A DNA stretch of 64,000 nucleotides from Phycisphaerales bacterium (GCA_022446905.1 JAKVBT010000005.1:370506-434505); one strand, 5' to 3'; counted from the first letter of the stretch, positions 29,284 through 41,323 are shown. The notes: generated by a model not told the origin, from the sequence alone. Program-made: numbers and translations.

Positions 29284-30348
29284 TCAAGTACTGCCAATGG
29301 GATACGAACTTGGTGCTGTGGCGCTGACCACTGCGGTGACCCAGGCCGCCAAGGTGCTTTCGGGTTGGCATGCTGCAGATACCGCTGCAATTGCATGGCG
29401 CGACCAATCATGTCGTTTCTGCGGATCTTCAAGGACCATCTGCATGGCTTCGGTCCATTGAGTTGCAGTGCCTTGATCCACGACGACTGCTGTGTCGCGA
29501 TCCCGAATCAGTTCGTCGTTCTCTGCTGATGCAGCCAGCAGCACCGCGCCTCCGGCCATGGCCGTGGAGATGATGGTGCGGCAGGGCATGCTTGGATCGG
29601 GCGCCACAACCATGGTGGCCGCGGCGACCAGTGATTCCAATGGGCCTGCAGTTGACTCTACGCTAATGCGACTGAGCAGTTCGCGTTGTCGCAGTTGTCT
29701 CCACAAGCGGTGTTCGCGGCGGTTGCGAAGTTCCATGATGCATTCAAGGTCAGGCCTAGCCTCTAGCACTGTGGTCAGCGCATCAAGAAGTGCATCCCAG
29801 AGGCGAGGTCGATCGCCTGGATCAAGCACTACCAGTGACGGACGTTTGTCTGGAAGGCGCGTGGCCGGTGTTTGCACAATTGGAGCGCGAGCGGTCACCA
29901 CAGTGCCATGTTCGACACGTTTTCGCAGCGCCTCTGCGAGTGCTTCGCTGCGCGCGATCCACAAATCGGCGCGAATCGCTTCGACCTTATCAAGTTGAGA
30001 TGCACGCCAGACATCCACTAACAGTGGGATGTCAAGTCGATCGCGAACTGGAACGAGGGCTGATACAGCGCCGTCGCCGCTGGCAAGTAAGGCATCAACC
30101 GAGTAGGGCTCAATCTGTCGAGCCAGTCCGTCGCCGAGTGTCCGTGTGCGCCACCATGGCAGGGGCATCGGGCAGGTCAATACGGCCGTGTCCTCCAGGA
30201 GGGCTGCTGGTGCCGGTCCCTCGTGCCGGGCTGCGCGGAGGTGAACTTGTTGGATTCCTGAGTCGTGTAAGCCCATGGCAATGCGTCGCCAAGTTCCAGA
30301 TTCGTCCTGAGCACGAGCTTGATCAAATGCCAACAAGATTCTGGTCAT
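29284..30348 (-). CDS. glycosyltransferase-like protein
   Basis: GT-B-like layout (LLASGDGAVSALVPVRDRL, C-terminal AMAGGAVLLAASAENDELIRDRDTAVVVDQG); ATG 30348 overlaps upstream stop. Confidence 0.6.
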   Translation of the reverse strand: MTRILLAFDQARAQDESGTWRRIAMGLHDSGIQQVHLRAARHEGPAPAALLEDTAVLTCPMPLPWWRTRTLGDGLARQIEPYSVDALLASGDGAVSALVPVRDRLDIPLLVDVWRASQLDKVEAIRADLWIARSEALAEALRKRVEHGTVVTARAPIVQTPATRLPDKRPSLVVLDPGDRPRLWDALLDALTTVLEARPDLECIMELRNRREHRLWRQLRQRELLSRISVESTAGPLESLVAAATMVVAPDPSMPCRTIISTAMAGGAVLLAASAENDELIRDRDTAVVVDQGTATQWTEAMQMVLEDPQKRHDWSRHAIAAVSAACQPESTLAAWVTAVVSATAPSSYPIGST

Positions 30349-30875
30349 GCGCGCACCCTCCATGGACTGACTTCGCTTCCAATGGGAGTCATCGCAGCCG
30401 CCATGTCTAATGGGGGGGAGATTGGCTTGCGCGTGCCAAGATCCACATGCACCCAGAGCGTGGATGCAGTGCAGACCGTATTGGTTGCATTGCCGGTGTC
30501 ACGCCAAATGATGGTGTCGCGCCACGACTTGACGCGTCGAATCGAGCGTACCCATGTCGCAGCGTAGAGCGTTTCGCCTGCGTGGACTTCTGATCGGTAA
30601 TCAACTTCATGTCTGGCGACAAACCATATCTGTCCAGCATCGATTAACTCCTCAGTGGTCCAGCCCAGTGATCCAAGGTGTTGTTGTCCAAGTTGGTCAA
30701 TCCAGTGGACAAACTCAACGTTTGACACGTGATTGACTGCGGCATGAGATGCATTGAGCCCAGGGATGATCGTTGCAAACCACGGCGTGGCACCTTCAGG
30801 CAAAGCAGGGGTGCGTCCGGGTGGTTCAGAGCACGGCTGCAGTTGGGTGGTCGATGTGTCCGTCGGGCCGGTCAT
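30345..30875 (-). CDS. acyl-CoA thioesterase-like (hotdog fold) protein
   Basis: HVSNVEFVHWIDQLGQQHL, VARHEVDYRSEVHAGETL typical of 4HBT family. Confidence 0.75.
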   Translation of the reverse strand: MTGPTDTSTTQLQPCSEPPGRTPALPEGATPWFATIIPGLNASHAAVNHVSNVEFVHWIDQLGQQHLGSLGWTTEELIDAGQIWFVARHEVDYRSEVHAGETLYAATWVRSIRRVKSWRDTIIWRDTGNATNTVCTASTLWVHVDLGTRKPISPPLDMAAAMTPIGSEVSPWRVRA

Positions 30876-31201
30876 GATGTCTCCGTGCTTTCGGCGGGAT
30901 CAATGGAGCGTAGCCATGACCATGAGTAGAGCCCGGTGTGATGCCCGTCTGAGAAGCGGATGCGGACAGCATAAGTGCCAACGCGTTCAATTCCGAGGGC
31001 TTCGAGTGGTTGATCTGTGGCAGGTGATGCAGGCATGACAGCCAGCGGATTCTCTTCGAGCGACTGTCTTAAGGCGCGGGCTTCAGCGCTGGGTGACCAT
31101 CGGCGAAGATGGGCAACTGGGTACTGCGAGGTTCGCCCATCATCCCAGGTGATAGTCAGCCCCTCTTTTCGATCCAGATGAAGGTGGCGTGGGGAGCACA
31201 T
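30872..31201 (-). CDS. DUF971 (gamma-butyrobetaine hydroxylase-like N-terminal) domain protein
   Basis: LTITWDDGRTSQYPVAHLRRWSPSAEARA...YAVRIRFSDGHHTGLYSWSWLRSID. Confidence 0.85.
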   Translation of the reverse strand: MCSPRHLHLDRKEGLTITWDDGRTSQYPVAHLRRWSPSAEARALRQSLEENPLAVMPASPATDQPLEALGIERVGTYAVRIRFSDGHHTGLYSWSWLRSIDPAESTETS

Positions 31202-31238
31202 GGTCGCAGGCTATCCGGGACTATCATGGGCCGACCTG

Positions 31239-32099
31239 ATGTCGACATCGACCACCCGCGCCCGAAGTCCGATTGACACGCTGCACGCCGCAATGCAACG
31301 CAGTGGTTCAGTGGCCTGCGTTGGTCTGGATCCGGTCCTGGAGCGACTTCCCAGTTCAATCGATCAGGCAGACCCGACGGAAGCCATCCGAGCGTTCTGT
31401 TTGGGTGTGGTTGAATCCGTTGCGGAAACCGTTGCCGCAGTCAAGGTGCAATCAGCCTGTTTTGAACGATATGGAGTCGCCGGCGTTGATGTCATGCATG
31501 AGGTGATTCAGGCGGCCTCAGCGCGGGGTGCCACGGTTGTGCTTGATGCAAAGCGTGGGGATATCGGCATCAGTGCGGCGCATTATGCAGCGTCTGCAGC
31601 AGCAACTGGAGCAGATTGGGTCACCGTCAACGGATATCTCGGGATGGATGGCGTAGAGCCATTTCTCGAGCAATGCGGCGCCTTCGTGTTGGTGCGAACG
31701 AGCAATCCGGGAAGTGCTGCATTTCAAGATGAACAACTCGAAGACGGACGAACGGTGGCCGAGTTGATGGCCGATCAGGTTGCTGCAATGGCCGCGGATC
31801 GTCTTGGGCCAAGTGGGTGGAGTGATGTGGGGGCTGTCGTGGGTGCAACACATCCTGAACAAGCCCACCAACTTCGAGCGAGGCTCACTGGAGTCACGCT
31901 TCTTGTTCCGGGTATTGGTGCCCAAGGTGGCACATTGGAGGATTGTCGCCCGCTCTTTGGTGCAGATGGCCGTGGCGCTCTGCTCACTGCAAGTCGGTCT
32001 GTGATCTATGCCCAGGGCGAGGGTGACTGGAAAGAGGCAGTTGCAGACGCAGCCCAGCGTCTGGCTGATGAGACCGGCACTATGGCAGGGCTTCGATGA
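31239..32099 (+). CDS. pyrF: orotidine-5'-phosphate decarboxylase (long-form subfamily)
   Basis: VCVGLDPVLERLP, VLDAKRGDIGISAAHYA, VTVNGYLGMDGVEPF, LVPGIGAQGG. Confidence 0.93.
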   Translation: MSTSTTRARSPIDTLHAAMQRSGSVACVGLDPVLERLPSSIDQADPTEAIRAFCLGVVESVAETVAAVKVQSACFERYGVAGVDVMHEVIQAASARGATVVLDAKRGDIGISAAHYAASAAATGADWVTVNGYLGMDGVEPFLEQCGAFVLVRTSNPGSAAFQDEQLEDGRTVAELMADQVAAMAADRLGPSGWSDVGAVVGATHPEQAHQLRARLTGVTLLVPGIGAQGGTLEDCRPLFGADGRGALLTASRSVIYAQGEGDWKEAVADAAQRLADETGTMAGLR

Positions 32100-33838
32100 T
32101 GGCCTGGCGAAGTTGGTTTGGGATTCGAGAGACGGTAGTGCTCGTGCTCTTCTTGGCTGTTTTGCTGTTGCCCTTGCTATTTGAAGTCGATCATCCAGAG
32201 GGCGATTCCAGCAAGCGCACTTTGGTCATCATGACCCCGCACAACGAGCAGATTCGGTACGAATTTAAGCGTGCCTTTGAAATCTGGCATCTCGAACAAC
32301 ATGGCGAAGCGGTCAATGTCGCATGGAGTGTCCCCGGGGGGACCAGTGAGATTAGGCGCATGCTCATGGCGCAGTGGACTGCAGCGCTCGAGCAAGGGGT
32401 GCAACCTGGCGGTGATGCTGATCTCGTCTTCGGCGGCGGGTCCTATGAGCATGGTCGATTACGGCAAGGTGTCTCCAAGGCCCTGCGTGATCGCTCCCCG
32501 GCGCAGGTTCAGCAGTGGCTTGATGGTGTTGGTGTGTCTGATGCAGGTGCGATCATGGATGCAGCCAAGGCTGATCAGCGCGCGTCCTTTGAGGCCGACG
32601 ACGTTCGCGGCACGCTGTATGCACCAGTAGATGGCCAAGCATGGCGTATCGAGGCATCGGCCACGATCAGTACACCAGCGCACCTCGTTGATGATCCTGC
32701 GGCCTTGTATGGACGGGCGGAGGTTGCCGATACGCCGCTTTGGAACAAGGACGGCTATTGGTGGGGAACCGCGCTTTCAAGCTTTGGCATCATCGCGAAT
32801 CGTGACGAACTGAAGCGTCGTGGTCTGGAGGTTCCAGACTCGTGGCGCGATCTTGCGGATCCGAAACTGATCAAAGCGGTCTCAATGGTCAATCCTGCCC
32901 AAAGTGGATCAGTGACCACTGCTTTTGAGACCATTCTGCGACGCTATGGATGGACTCCCGGGTGGCAGGTGCTGCGCCGCATGGCGGCGAACGCCCGCAC
33001 GATTTCAGCCTCATCCCTGCGCGGTCCGACGGATGTCGCCTCGGGTGATGCGGCCATGGGCGTGTGCATCGACTTCTTTGGTCGCTATCAGGAACAGGCA
33101 TTGGCAGATCACGGGTCAGCCGGACGAGTGGTCTATGTGGATCCTCCTGGTGAAACGATGCTTGATCCCGATCCCATCTCCATGCTGGCCAATCCCCCTG
33201 ACCGAGTATTGGCCGAGCGGTTTATGGTCTTTACGCTCAGTGATCAAGGACAGTCGTTGCTGCAATTTGACCCCTATGCGCAATCCCCTGATGGACTTGG
33301 CCCGCACCAGTATGCACTGCGTCGCTTGCCGATCGTGGCCCACATGTATTCCCAATTCGACAAACGTTTCATGGATCAATTTGATCCATTTGCCAGCGCT
33401 CAGGGCTTTGAGTATCCGGACCATGCCATGCGTGCTTTCATCGCGCCACTGATGCAGGCGATGGCGTTTGATCGCAGAGATGAGTTAGAAGATGCATGGC
33501 GGGCGATCACAAGCCATCCGAATTTTCCAATGGATACTGAGGGCGTGGTTGTGACAGCAGACATGGTGTCAGATCCAGCACTCAAGGCCATGCTTGAACA
33601 TTTTGATGCGATGCCAGAAGTCACCAGCCCAAATGGTGAAGTGCTCTCCTTGAATAGTGCAGATGGACGCAGTGCGGTCAAATCAGGCTGGCTTCGTGGC
33701 GGATGGGGAGATCGTGGCCCATGGCATGTGGAGTCGGCACCTTCGAGCGCCTTTCGTCGATTCGCTGGTCGCTTCTTTGAAGCGCAGTATGAACAAGTGG
33801 TATCCGGCGCTCAGACAGTCACGGCCTCATCGCCGTGA
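32096..33838 (+). CDS. extracellular solute-binding protein (membrane anchored)
   Basis: N-terminal TM then Fe/thiamine-type SBP features (TLVIMTPHNEQIRYEFKRAFE, PDSWRDLADPKLIKAVSMVNPAQSGS). Confidence 0.75.
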   Translation: MMAWRSWFGIRETVVLVLFLAVLLLPLLFEVDHPEGDSSKRTLVIMTPHNEQIRYEFKRAFEIWHLEQHGEAVNVAWSVPGGTSEIRRMLMAQWTAALEQGVQPGGDADLVFGGGSYEHGRLRQGVSKALRDRSPAQVQQWLDGVGVSDAGAIMDAAKADQRASFEADDVRGTLYAPVDGQAWRIEASATISTPAHLVDDPAALYGRAEVADTPLWNKDGYWWGTALSSFGIIANRDELKRRGLEVPDSWRDLADPKLIKAVSMVNPAQSGSVTTAFETILRRYGWTPGWQVLRRMAANARTISASSLRGPTDVASGDAAMGVCIDFFGRYQEQALADHGSAGRVVYVDPPGETMLDPDPISMLANPPDRVLAERFMVFTLSDQGQSLLQFDPYAQSPDGLGPHQYALRRLPIVAHMYSQFDKRFMDQFDPFASAQGFEYPDHAMRAFIAPLMQAMAFDRRDELEDAWRAITSHPNFPMDTEGVVVTADMVSDPALKAMLEHFDAMPEVTSPNGEVLSLNSADGRSAVKSGWLRGGWGDRGPWHVESAPSSAFRRFAGRFFEAQYEQVVSGAQTVTASSP

Positions 33839-35097
33839 GAATCGGCATCCTCTCCATAGGAGATGAAGTGGTCAGTGGTCGCATTGTCGACACGAATGCA
33901 GCATGGCTGTCCAAGGTACTGACGGCAGCAGGCGCTACTGTGGTGAGTCGGCGCACGGTCGGAGACGACCGCGCGTTCATCGCCACCACCATCGAGGCGA
34001 TGGCTGACTGCTGTGATGTGCTGGTTGGAACTGGTGGACTGGGGCCGACCAGTGATGATCTGACCCGCGAAGCGGTTGCGGATGTCATTGATGAAGGCGC
34101 GACCATAGTCGATGAGGAGGCGATGGCGACCGTGGAAGCGTGGTGTCGTGATCGAGGACTTCCGATGAGTGAAGCGCGGCAGCGTGTGGCGCTGCGCCCC
34201 GTGTCGGCCACGCTGGTTGCCAACAACCATGGAACAGCGCCTGGACTGTGCTTTGCTGTTGGTGACACGCAGGGTTGGATGTTGCCTGGCCCACCGATCG
34301 AGTTGAAGCCAATGGTGACTGATGTGCTCATCCCATCGTTGACTGCTCAGGGGGTGAAATCACAGTCTTCTGCCGAGGTCCTCGTAGCTGGAATGAGTGA
34401 AGTCCAGGTGGCGGATTGTCTCGGAGACTTGTTGAAACGTGATCGTCGGCCCCAGGTTGGTATTCGTGTTGGAAGTGGGCTGGTGCGATTAATGGTGACC
34501 GATGTTGACGGTCTTGCTGGTGCTGTAGGAGTCCAGGCCACAGAGGTGGCATTGCGCCAGCATCTTGGACCCTGGGCGCTTCCTGTGGGCTGCGTTTCAT
34601 TGGCGCAAGCAGTTGCGGAAGTCCTGCATGACAAATGTCAGACATTGGTCACTGCAGAGTCGTGTACTGGTGGAGGCATCGGGGCTGCATTGACCGAAGT
34701 TGCTGGAAGCAGCGCCTGGTTTGTGGGTGGTTGGGTCACCTATACCAACGCCCTCAAAACAGCACTCTTGGATGTCCCGGAGGGGCTCTTGGGGCCCGAT
34801 GGGCCAGGGGCTGTCAGTCAGGATGTCGTTGAGGCGATGGCCGTTGGTGCGCGAACACGCAGTGGCGCTGACCTGGCAATAGCTGTCTCCGGTATTGCTG
34901 GGCCAGATGGCGGCACTCCTGAGAAGCCAGTTGGCACTGTCTGGATCGCTGTTGCTGATGAAGCAGGCGTTGATGCCAGGCACATGCAGTATTCCGGTGA
35001 TCGCGGCGTCGTGCGTTCAGCCACGGTGCGTTCGGCTCTACAACTGGTTCGATGGCGGGTCTGTGGGGTGGAGGAGCGATTGTGGCAGCAGGTGTAA
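33835..35097 (+). CDS. cinA: CinA family competence/damage-inducible protein
   Basis: GILSIGDEVVSGRIVDTNAAWLSKVL, GTGGLGPTSDDLT, C-terminal TAESCTGGGIGAALTEV and SGIAGPDGGTPEKPVGTVW. Confidence 0.95.
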   Translation: MRIGILSIGDEVVSGRIVDTNAAWLSKVLTAAGATVVSRRTVGDDRAFIATTIEAMADCCDVLVGTGGLGPTSDDLTREAVADVIDEGATIVDEEAMATVEAWCRDRGLPMSEARQRVALRPVSATLVANNHGTAPGLCFAVGDTQGWMLPGPPIELKPMVTDVLIPSLTAQGVKSQSSAEVLVAGMSEVQVADCLGDLLKRDRRPQVGIRVGSGLVRLMVTDVDGLAGAVGVQATEVALRQHLGPWALPVGCVSLAQAVAEVLHDKCQTLVTAESCTGGGIGAALTEVAGSSAWFVGGWVTYTNALKTALLDVPEGLLGPDGPGAVSQDVVEAMAVGARTRSGADLAIAVSGIAGPDGGTPEKPVGTVWIAVADEAGVDARHMQYSGDRGVVRSATVRSALQLVRWRVCGVEERLWQQV

Positions 35098-35105
35098 GTC
35101 GTGTC

Positions 35106-35606
35106 ATGGTCGGTCTGGGATCCAATCTTGGAGACCGGGTTGCCAACCTCATGTCGGCAGTTGAGCGACTGGATGCGCTTATGCATACAGATGTGGCCGT
35201 AGTGAGTACGTTTCTTTCAACCGATCCTGTTGATGTGGTGGATCAGCCTGAATTTGTCAATGCGGTTGTTGATCTTCGGACAATGCTTGAGCCCGGCGAC
35301 CTTTTGCTCCATCTGCTGGACATTGAAAAATCCATGGGGCGGCAACGTGATGGGGTGGTGCCAAGGGGACCAAGAGAGATCGATCTCGATCTGCTTCTAT
35401 GGGAAGATCGCTGCATCAACTCACCGGGTCTGACATTGCCACATCCACGGATGCATGAACGCACTTTTGTACTCGTGAGTTTGGTTGAGATTGATCCATC
35501 GCTTGTGCATCCAGTATTGGGCTGCACCATGGGCGCATTGCTTGAAGAGGATATTGTCAAGAATGGTCCGATTGATCAGCGATGTCGTCTACTTGCGGAC
35601 GCTTGA
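35106..35606 (+). CDS. folK: 2-amino-4-hydroxy-6-hydroxymethyldihydropteridine diphosphokinase
   Basis: GLGSNLGDR, RGPREIDLDLLLWED, LPHPRMHERTFVL. Confidence 0.95.
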   Translation: MVGLGSNLGDRVANLMSAVERLDALMHTDVAVVSTFLSTDPVDVVDQPEFVNAVVDLRTMLEPGDLLLHLLDIEKSMGRQRDGVVPRGPREIDLDLLLWEDRCINSPGLTLPHPRMHERTFVLVSLVEIDPSLVHPVLGCTMGALLEEDIVKNGPIDQRCRLLADA

Positions 35607-37025
35607 GGCGATGGTTGCGACGATGGCATCCTGCATGGCTTTGGCAGGGCGAGTGCGGTCGGTGTTGTTCACGATGATGCTAAAAGCAAATCGCCGAGCG
35701 TCAGAACGGGTCACGAGCCCAGACAGCGCAGAGACCCGGTTGATGTAACCGGATTTGGCTTGAATCAATGCCCCAGTGGCATCCGCAGCACTCAATCGTC
35801 CTTTGAGCGTTCCTTCACCAGGGGTCGCCAAAGAGTCCAGAAAGACCACCTCGGCCGCCGTATCTCCATCAAAGGCGCACAGCCAGGCTGCCAGTAGCCC
35901 AGCTGTGACCCGATTGCCGCGGCTGAGTCCGGAGCCATCCTCGACATGTAGGCCTTGGGCATCTCCGGTGAGTTGTTGCGCCGTACGGATGACAATTCGG
36001 CCACCATCAATACGTGTGCCGGGTCGACCGGTGGTGTGATGCGCAAGGCGTTTGAGTAGTGACTCTGCATACACATTGGTGCTATAGGCGTTACAGATGT
36101 CCAAGGTGGTCGCGATTGGGGTCACGATTGGTGGGCCAATTGGTGTGCCGGCAGCAGGAGGCTCGTCGGCATTGGCAAGGCGCACACTGCCGACTGAAAT
36201 CCCTCGCCGTCGCAGCAAGGACGCGAGCAACTCTCCAGTGCGCAGTGCTGGTTCATCAATGCTAATTTCAACGCCAGCAGATTGCCCAGGGGACACCTTG
36301 CCCTTGAGCACAATGCGGTTCGCATCTAATTGGCGCACCGGATCAAGCGCCGCAGACTTTTTGCCGCGTGTGTCCAAGGTGATGGAATCAACTACGCGGA
36401 TGTCTGGGTATTCAGGGCTCATGGGTCGCACTTGCACGCGACTAGGCGTACCTCGGGCTGAGAGCATGACGGTGTTGCGGTGAAAGTTGAGCCCGGAGAT
36501 CGGCGCGCTGTGTCGCCGGTCGAACTGGTTCTCTGGCCACTCCGGCGGTGTCGCCTCACGGTCAAAGACCCGGTCATCGACGATCAGTGTTGTGACCGAA
36601 CGCAGCCCAGACTGCTCGACGGCGGATGCCCAGACATCAAGGAGTTTTTCTGGGGTTATGTCGCCCATGCTCGATAAGAGGCGGGGATCGCCAAGGGCCG
36701 GATCACCATCGCCCTCCAGAATCAGTGTGTCTCCGCGCCGTAACAGGCGCGTTTCAAAGCGAAAGTCAGCGCCAAGCACCAAGGCCGCAGTTCCGGCAGT
36801 AAGCACTTTCATGTTGCTTGCAGGGATACGGATTTGATCCGCATTGATGTCTACGATCAATTGGCCTGTGTCACAATCACGTACCGCAACGGAGATCTGA
36901 TCATCTGTATACGACCGTGATGCGATGATGGACTCGACCTGCTGTTGCAGCGCCGCAGTCGCTGTGGAGGTGATACACACTCCGAAGATGACCGCGGTGG
37001 CTGCTCGAACGGCTTGAGTGAACAT
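35589..37025 (-). CDS. dacB: D-alanyl-D-alanine carboxypeptidase/endopeptidase (PBP4 family)
   Basis: PASNMKVLTAG (SxxK), YSTNVYAESLLKRL (SxN), QAKSGYINRVSALSG (KSG); signal peptide MFTQAVRAATAVIFGVCITSTATA. ATG 37034 is an alternative start. Confidence 0.92.
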   Translation of the reverse strand: MFTQAVRAATAVIFGVCITSTATAALQQQVESIIASRSYTDDQISVAVRDCDTGQLIVDINADQIRIPASNMKVLTAGTAALVLGADFRFETRLLRRGDTLILEGDGDPALGDPRLLSSMGDITPEKLLDVWASAVEQSGLRSVTTLIVDDRVFDREATPPEWPENQFDRRHSAPISGLNFHRNTVMLSARGTPSRVQVRPMSPEYPDIRVVDSITLDTRGKKSAALDPVRQLDANRIVLKGKVSPGQSAGVEISIDEPALRTGELLASLLRRRGISVGSVRLANADEPPAAGTPIGPPIVTPIATTLDICNAYSTNVYAESLLKRLAHHTTGRPGTRIDGGRIVIRTAQQLTGDAQGLHVEDGSGLSRGNRVTAGLLAAWLCAFDGDTAAEVVFLDSLATPGEGTLKGRLSAADATGALIQAKSGYINRVSALSGLVTRSDARRFAFSIIVNNTDRTRPAKAMQDAIVATIASSVRK

Positions 37026-37052
37026 GGGGGGCATCGTACCGCCCGCTGTTAG

Positions 37053-39083
<2,031 letters not shown>

Positions 39084-39180
39084 TCGATCGTTGAATAGGG
39101 TTTATGGCCCTCTGCTCTGGAATCCGCATCAGGGCATTATCAAAGCGTGAGGCAGGCCAGTTCGATAGGATTGCATTTGC

Positions 39181-39615
39181 ATGGGACAAGTTGCACTTGG
39201 ACTTCGAAGCCTGGCTTTTCGGATTGTGGTCTTCGTGATCATGGCCGCGATGTTGGCGTGGATTCTCGGCGGCACGTTGTGGCCGCGACCAGTCTCTGTC
39301 ATGCAGCCTGATTCGGTCACTTTGGCTGGGAATACCTACCGTTGGAAGGTGACGGTGGATCAGGTGGCTGGAGCCGTGCGGTATACCCTGTGCAGGCAAG
39401 ATGGCGACACCTGGATCGCTGTGCCTAATGGGGGGCCGTTTCTGACGGCAGCTCCATTGACCGTTGTCACCACATCCGCAGGCACATCGAGGATTGAGTC
39501 CTCTGTCTGGTCAGATGCCAACAAGGTGAATCGTCTGACCGTGGATGATGCAGGGCAGGTGCAGGTCGCGGGGGTGGCGGTCAGTATCGACCAGGTTGCA
39601 GAGTCGACGCCCTGA
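39181..39615 (+). CDS. uncharacterised single-pass membrane protein, 144 aa
   Basis: TM helix FRIVVFVIMAAMLAWILGGTLW plus beta-rich C-terminus; 3' end overlaps uppP antisense. Confidence 0.55.
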   Translation: MGQVALGLRSLAFRIVVFVIMAAMLAWILGGTLWPRPVSVMQPDSVTLAGNTYRWKVTVDQVAGAVRYTLCRQDGDTWIAVPNGGPFLTAAPLTVVTTSAGTSRIESSVWSDANKVNRLTVDDAGQVQVAGVAVSIDQVAESTP

Positions 39616-40508
39616 ACTCGTACCGTGGCATCCTCGGCGGGACTCTCGGGTGTGAATTGCACCCAGCCTTGAGCCATCATGAAGCCCAGCACGATGGTCA
39701 AGCCAATTCGATACCAGCCAAAGACCGTCAGGCCGTGGGTATTGAGCCAGGCCACGAGCCACTTGATAGCAATCGCTGCTGAAACAAAGGCAGCCAGGAT
39801 GCCAATCACCACGGGCGTCCATCCGAGCACCTCAAACATATTGGCATCATCGCCGCTGACGTTCTTGATGAGTTTGTAGACCGTAGCGCCGCCAAGCGTC
39901 GGAAGTCCGAGGATGAAGGAGAACTCAGCTGCGCGAGCAGGGCGCAAGCCAACCCACATGCCACCAAGGATGGTGACCATGGATCGGCTCGTGCCTGGCC
40001 ACATCGCAATGCACTGCAGCAATCCGATTTGCAAGGCTGCGGACATGCTCAGGTCGGCTGCGGATAGGTCTTTTGCTTCTTTTGATTGTTCTGCCTTTGG
40101 TTTGCCTCGAGAGGCCAGCAGCATGATGACCCCGCCAGCAGCTAAGGCAAACAAAACAGGCACCGGGTGCATCAATCGTGCTTCAATCCAGTCATCAAGC
40201 AGCGGTCCAAGCAGGGCTGCAGGCAGAAAGGCGATGAAGCAGTTGCGGGCAAGTTGAAAGCCGCGGGGATCGCGTCCTGCCAGACCACGGATCATGGACC
40301 AGATGGAGGTGCGATAAAGGCCGAGGACCGCCAAGATGGCGCCACCCTGAATGACGATCAGTAGGGCATCTGTGCTGCGGCGAATGTCCTCAGAACCATC
40401 GAGTCCCAACAACGAGGCTGCCAGGACAAGATGGCCCGTACTGCTGATCGGCAGAAATTCAGTGATGCCCTCGACGAGGCCGAGGATGATGGCATCGAAA
40501 ATCGTCAA
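39360..40508 (-). CDS. uppP: undecaprenyl-diphosphatase
   Basis: IILGLVEGITEFLPISSTGHLVLA and WPGTSRSMVTILGG motifs; C-terminal ~90 aa after WYRIGLTIVLG not typical of the family. Confidence 0.93.
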   Translation of the reverse strand: MTIFDAIILGLVEGITEFLPISSTGHLVLAASLLGLDGSEDIRRSTDALLIVIQGGAILAVLGLYRTSIWSMIRGLAGRDPRGFQLARNCFIAFLPAALLGPLLDDWIEARLMHPVPVLFALAAGGVIMLLASRGKPKAEQSKEAKDLSAADLSMSAALQIGLLQCIAMWPGTSRSMVTILGGMWVGLRPARAAEFSFILGLPTLGGATVYKLIKNVSGDDANMFEVLGWTPVVIGILAAFVSAAIAIKWLVAWLNTHGLTVFGWYRIGLTIVLGFMMAQGWVQFTPESPAEDATVRVQGVDSATWSILTATPATCTCPASSTVRRFTLLASDQTEDSILDVPADVVTTVNGAAVRNGPPLGTAIQVSPSCLHRVYRTAPAT

Positions 40509-40628
40509 CTGCGGACTCCTCTCAAGAGGGCGTGATCCAGACGTATGATGTCATCGGTCCATGGATGCTGCCACGCACATTCTTGTTCAATGCTTCTGCT
40601 GTAAATACCAGCAGCAAAGGGCTGTTCT

Positions 40629-41177
40629 ATGAACGCCATCGTTCTGATTGGAGCTCGTGGAAGTGGCAAGTCCTCGGTAGCAGCCCAGTTGGGCCCAGAA
40701 ATGGGGCGTCTGGTAGTTGACCTCGATGCAGAAGCGCTGACCCTGGCTGGACAGGACAGCATTACGCAGGTCTTTGCTGAGGATGGGGAGGCACACTGGC
40801 GAACTTTGGAAGCGGCGGCCTTGGTCCAGGCGTTGCAGCATCCCTTGGTGCTCATTGACGCTGGTGGCGGCGTTGGGGCCATTGATCCGGCACGCAGCAC
40901 GCTCATGCGTGCTCGACGTGATCAGCATGCAGTAGCGGTTTGGATTCGCTGTTCTCCAGAAGTCATGGTGGCGCGGCTGGGCGAGGCCCCGGGTGACCGG
41001 CCGGCACTGAGTGGGCAGTCGACCGTTGCAGAGGAGGCCCAGGCCATTGCCAATGCGCGGGCGGAGGCCTACGCAGCCGCAGCTGATGGCATCGTCAATG
41101 GCGACGCATCTGTGGATGCAGTCGTCGATGAAATCAAGAGGTGGTGGACGGCGCGGTTCGGCGAAGCGCCGCAGTGA
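40629..41177 (+). CDS. aroK: shikimate kinase-like protein
   Basis: IGARGSGKSSVAAQLGPEMGRLVVDLDAEA; DAGGGV; small P-loop kinase. Confidence 0.78.
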   Translation: MNAIVLIGARGSGKSSVAAQLGPEMGRLVVDLDAEALTLAGQDSITQVFAEDGEAHWRTLEAAALVQALQHPLVLIDAGGGVGAIDPARSTLMRARRDQHAVAVWIRCSPEVMVARLGEAPGDRPALSGQSTVAEEAQAIANARAEAYAAAADGIVNGDASVDAVVDEIKRWWTARFGEAPQ

Positions 41178-41179
41178 GA

Positions 41180-41323
41180 TCACATCTCGGGGGTGACTCG
41201 GCGGCCCATGGCACGCTTGCGATTGATCATCTTGCGACCAGCCTTGGTCTTCATCCGGGCACGGAAACCGAACATCCGGGCACGCTTGACCTTGCTGACA
41301 CGGCGGGGGTAGTGCATCGCCAT
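41180..41323 (-). CDS. rpmH: ribosomal protein bL34
   Basis: HYPRRVSKVKRARMFGFRARMKTKAGRKMINRKRAMGRR; AGGAG 7 nt before ATG 41323. Confidence 0.95.
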   Translation of the reverse strand: MAMHYPRRVSKVKRARMFGFRARMKTKAGRKMINRKRAMGRRVTPEM

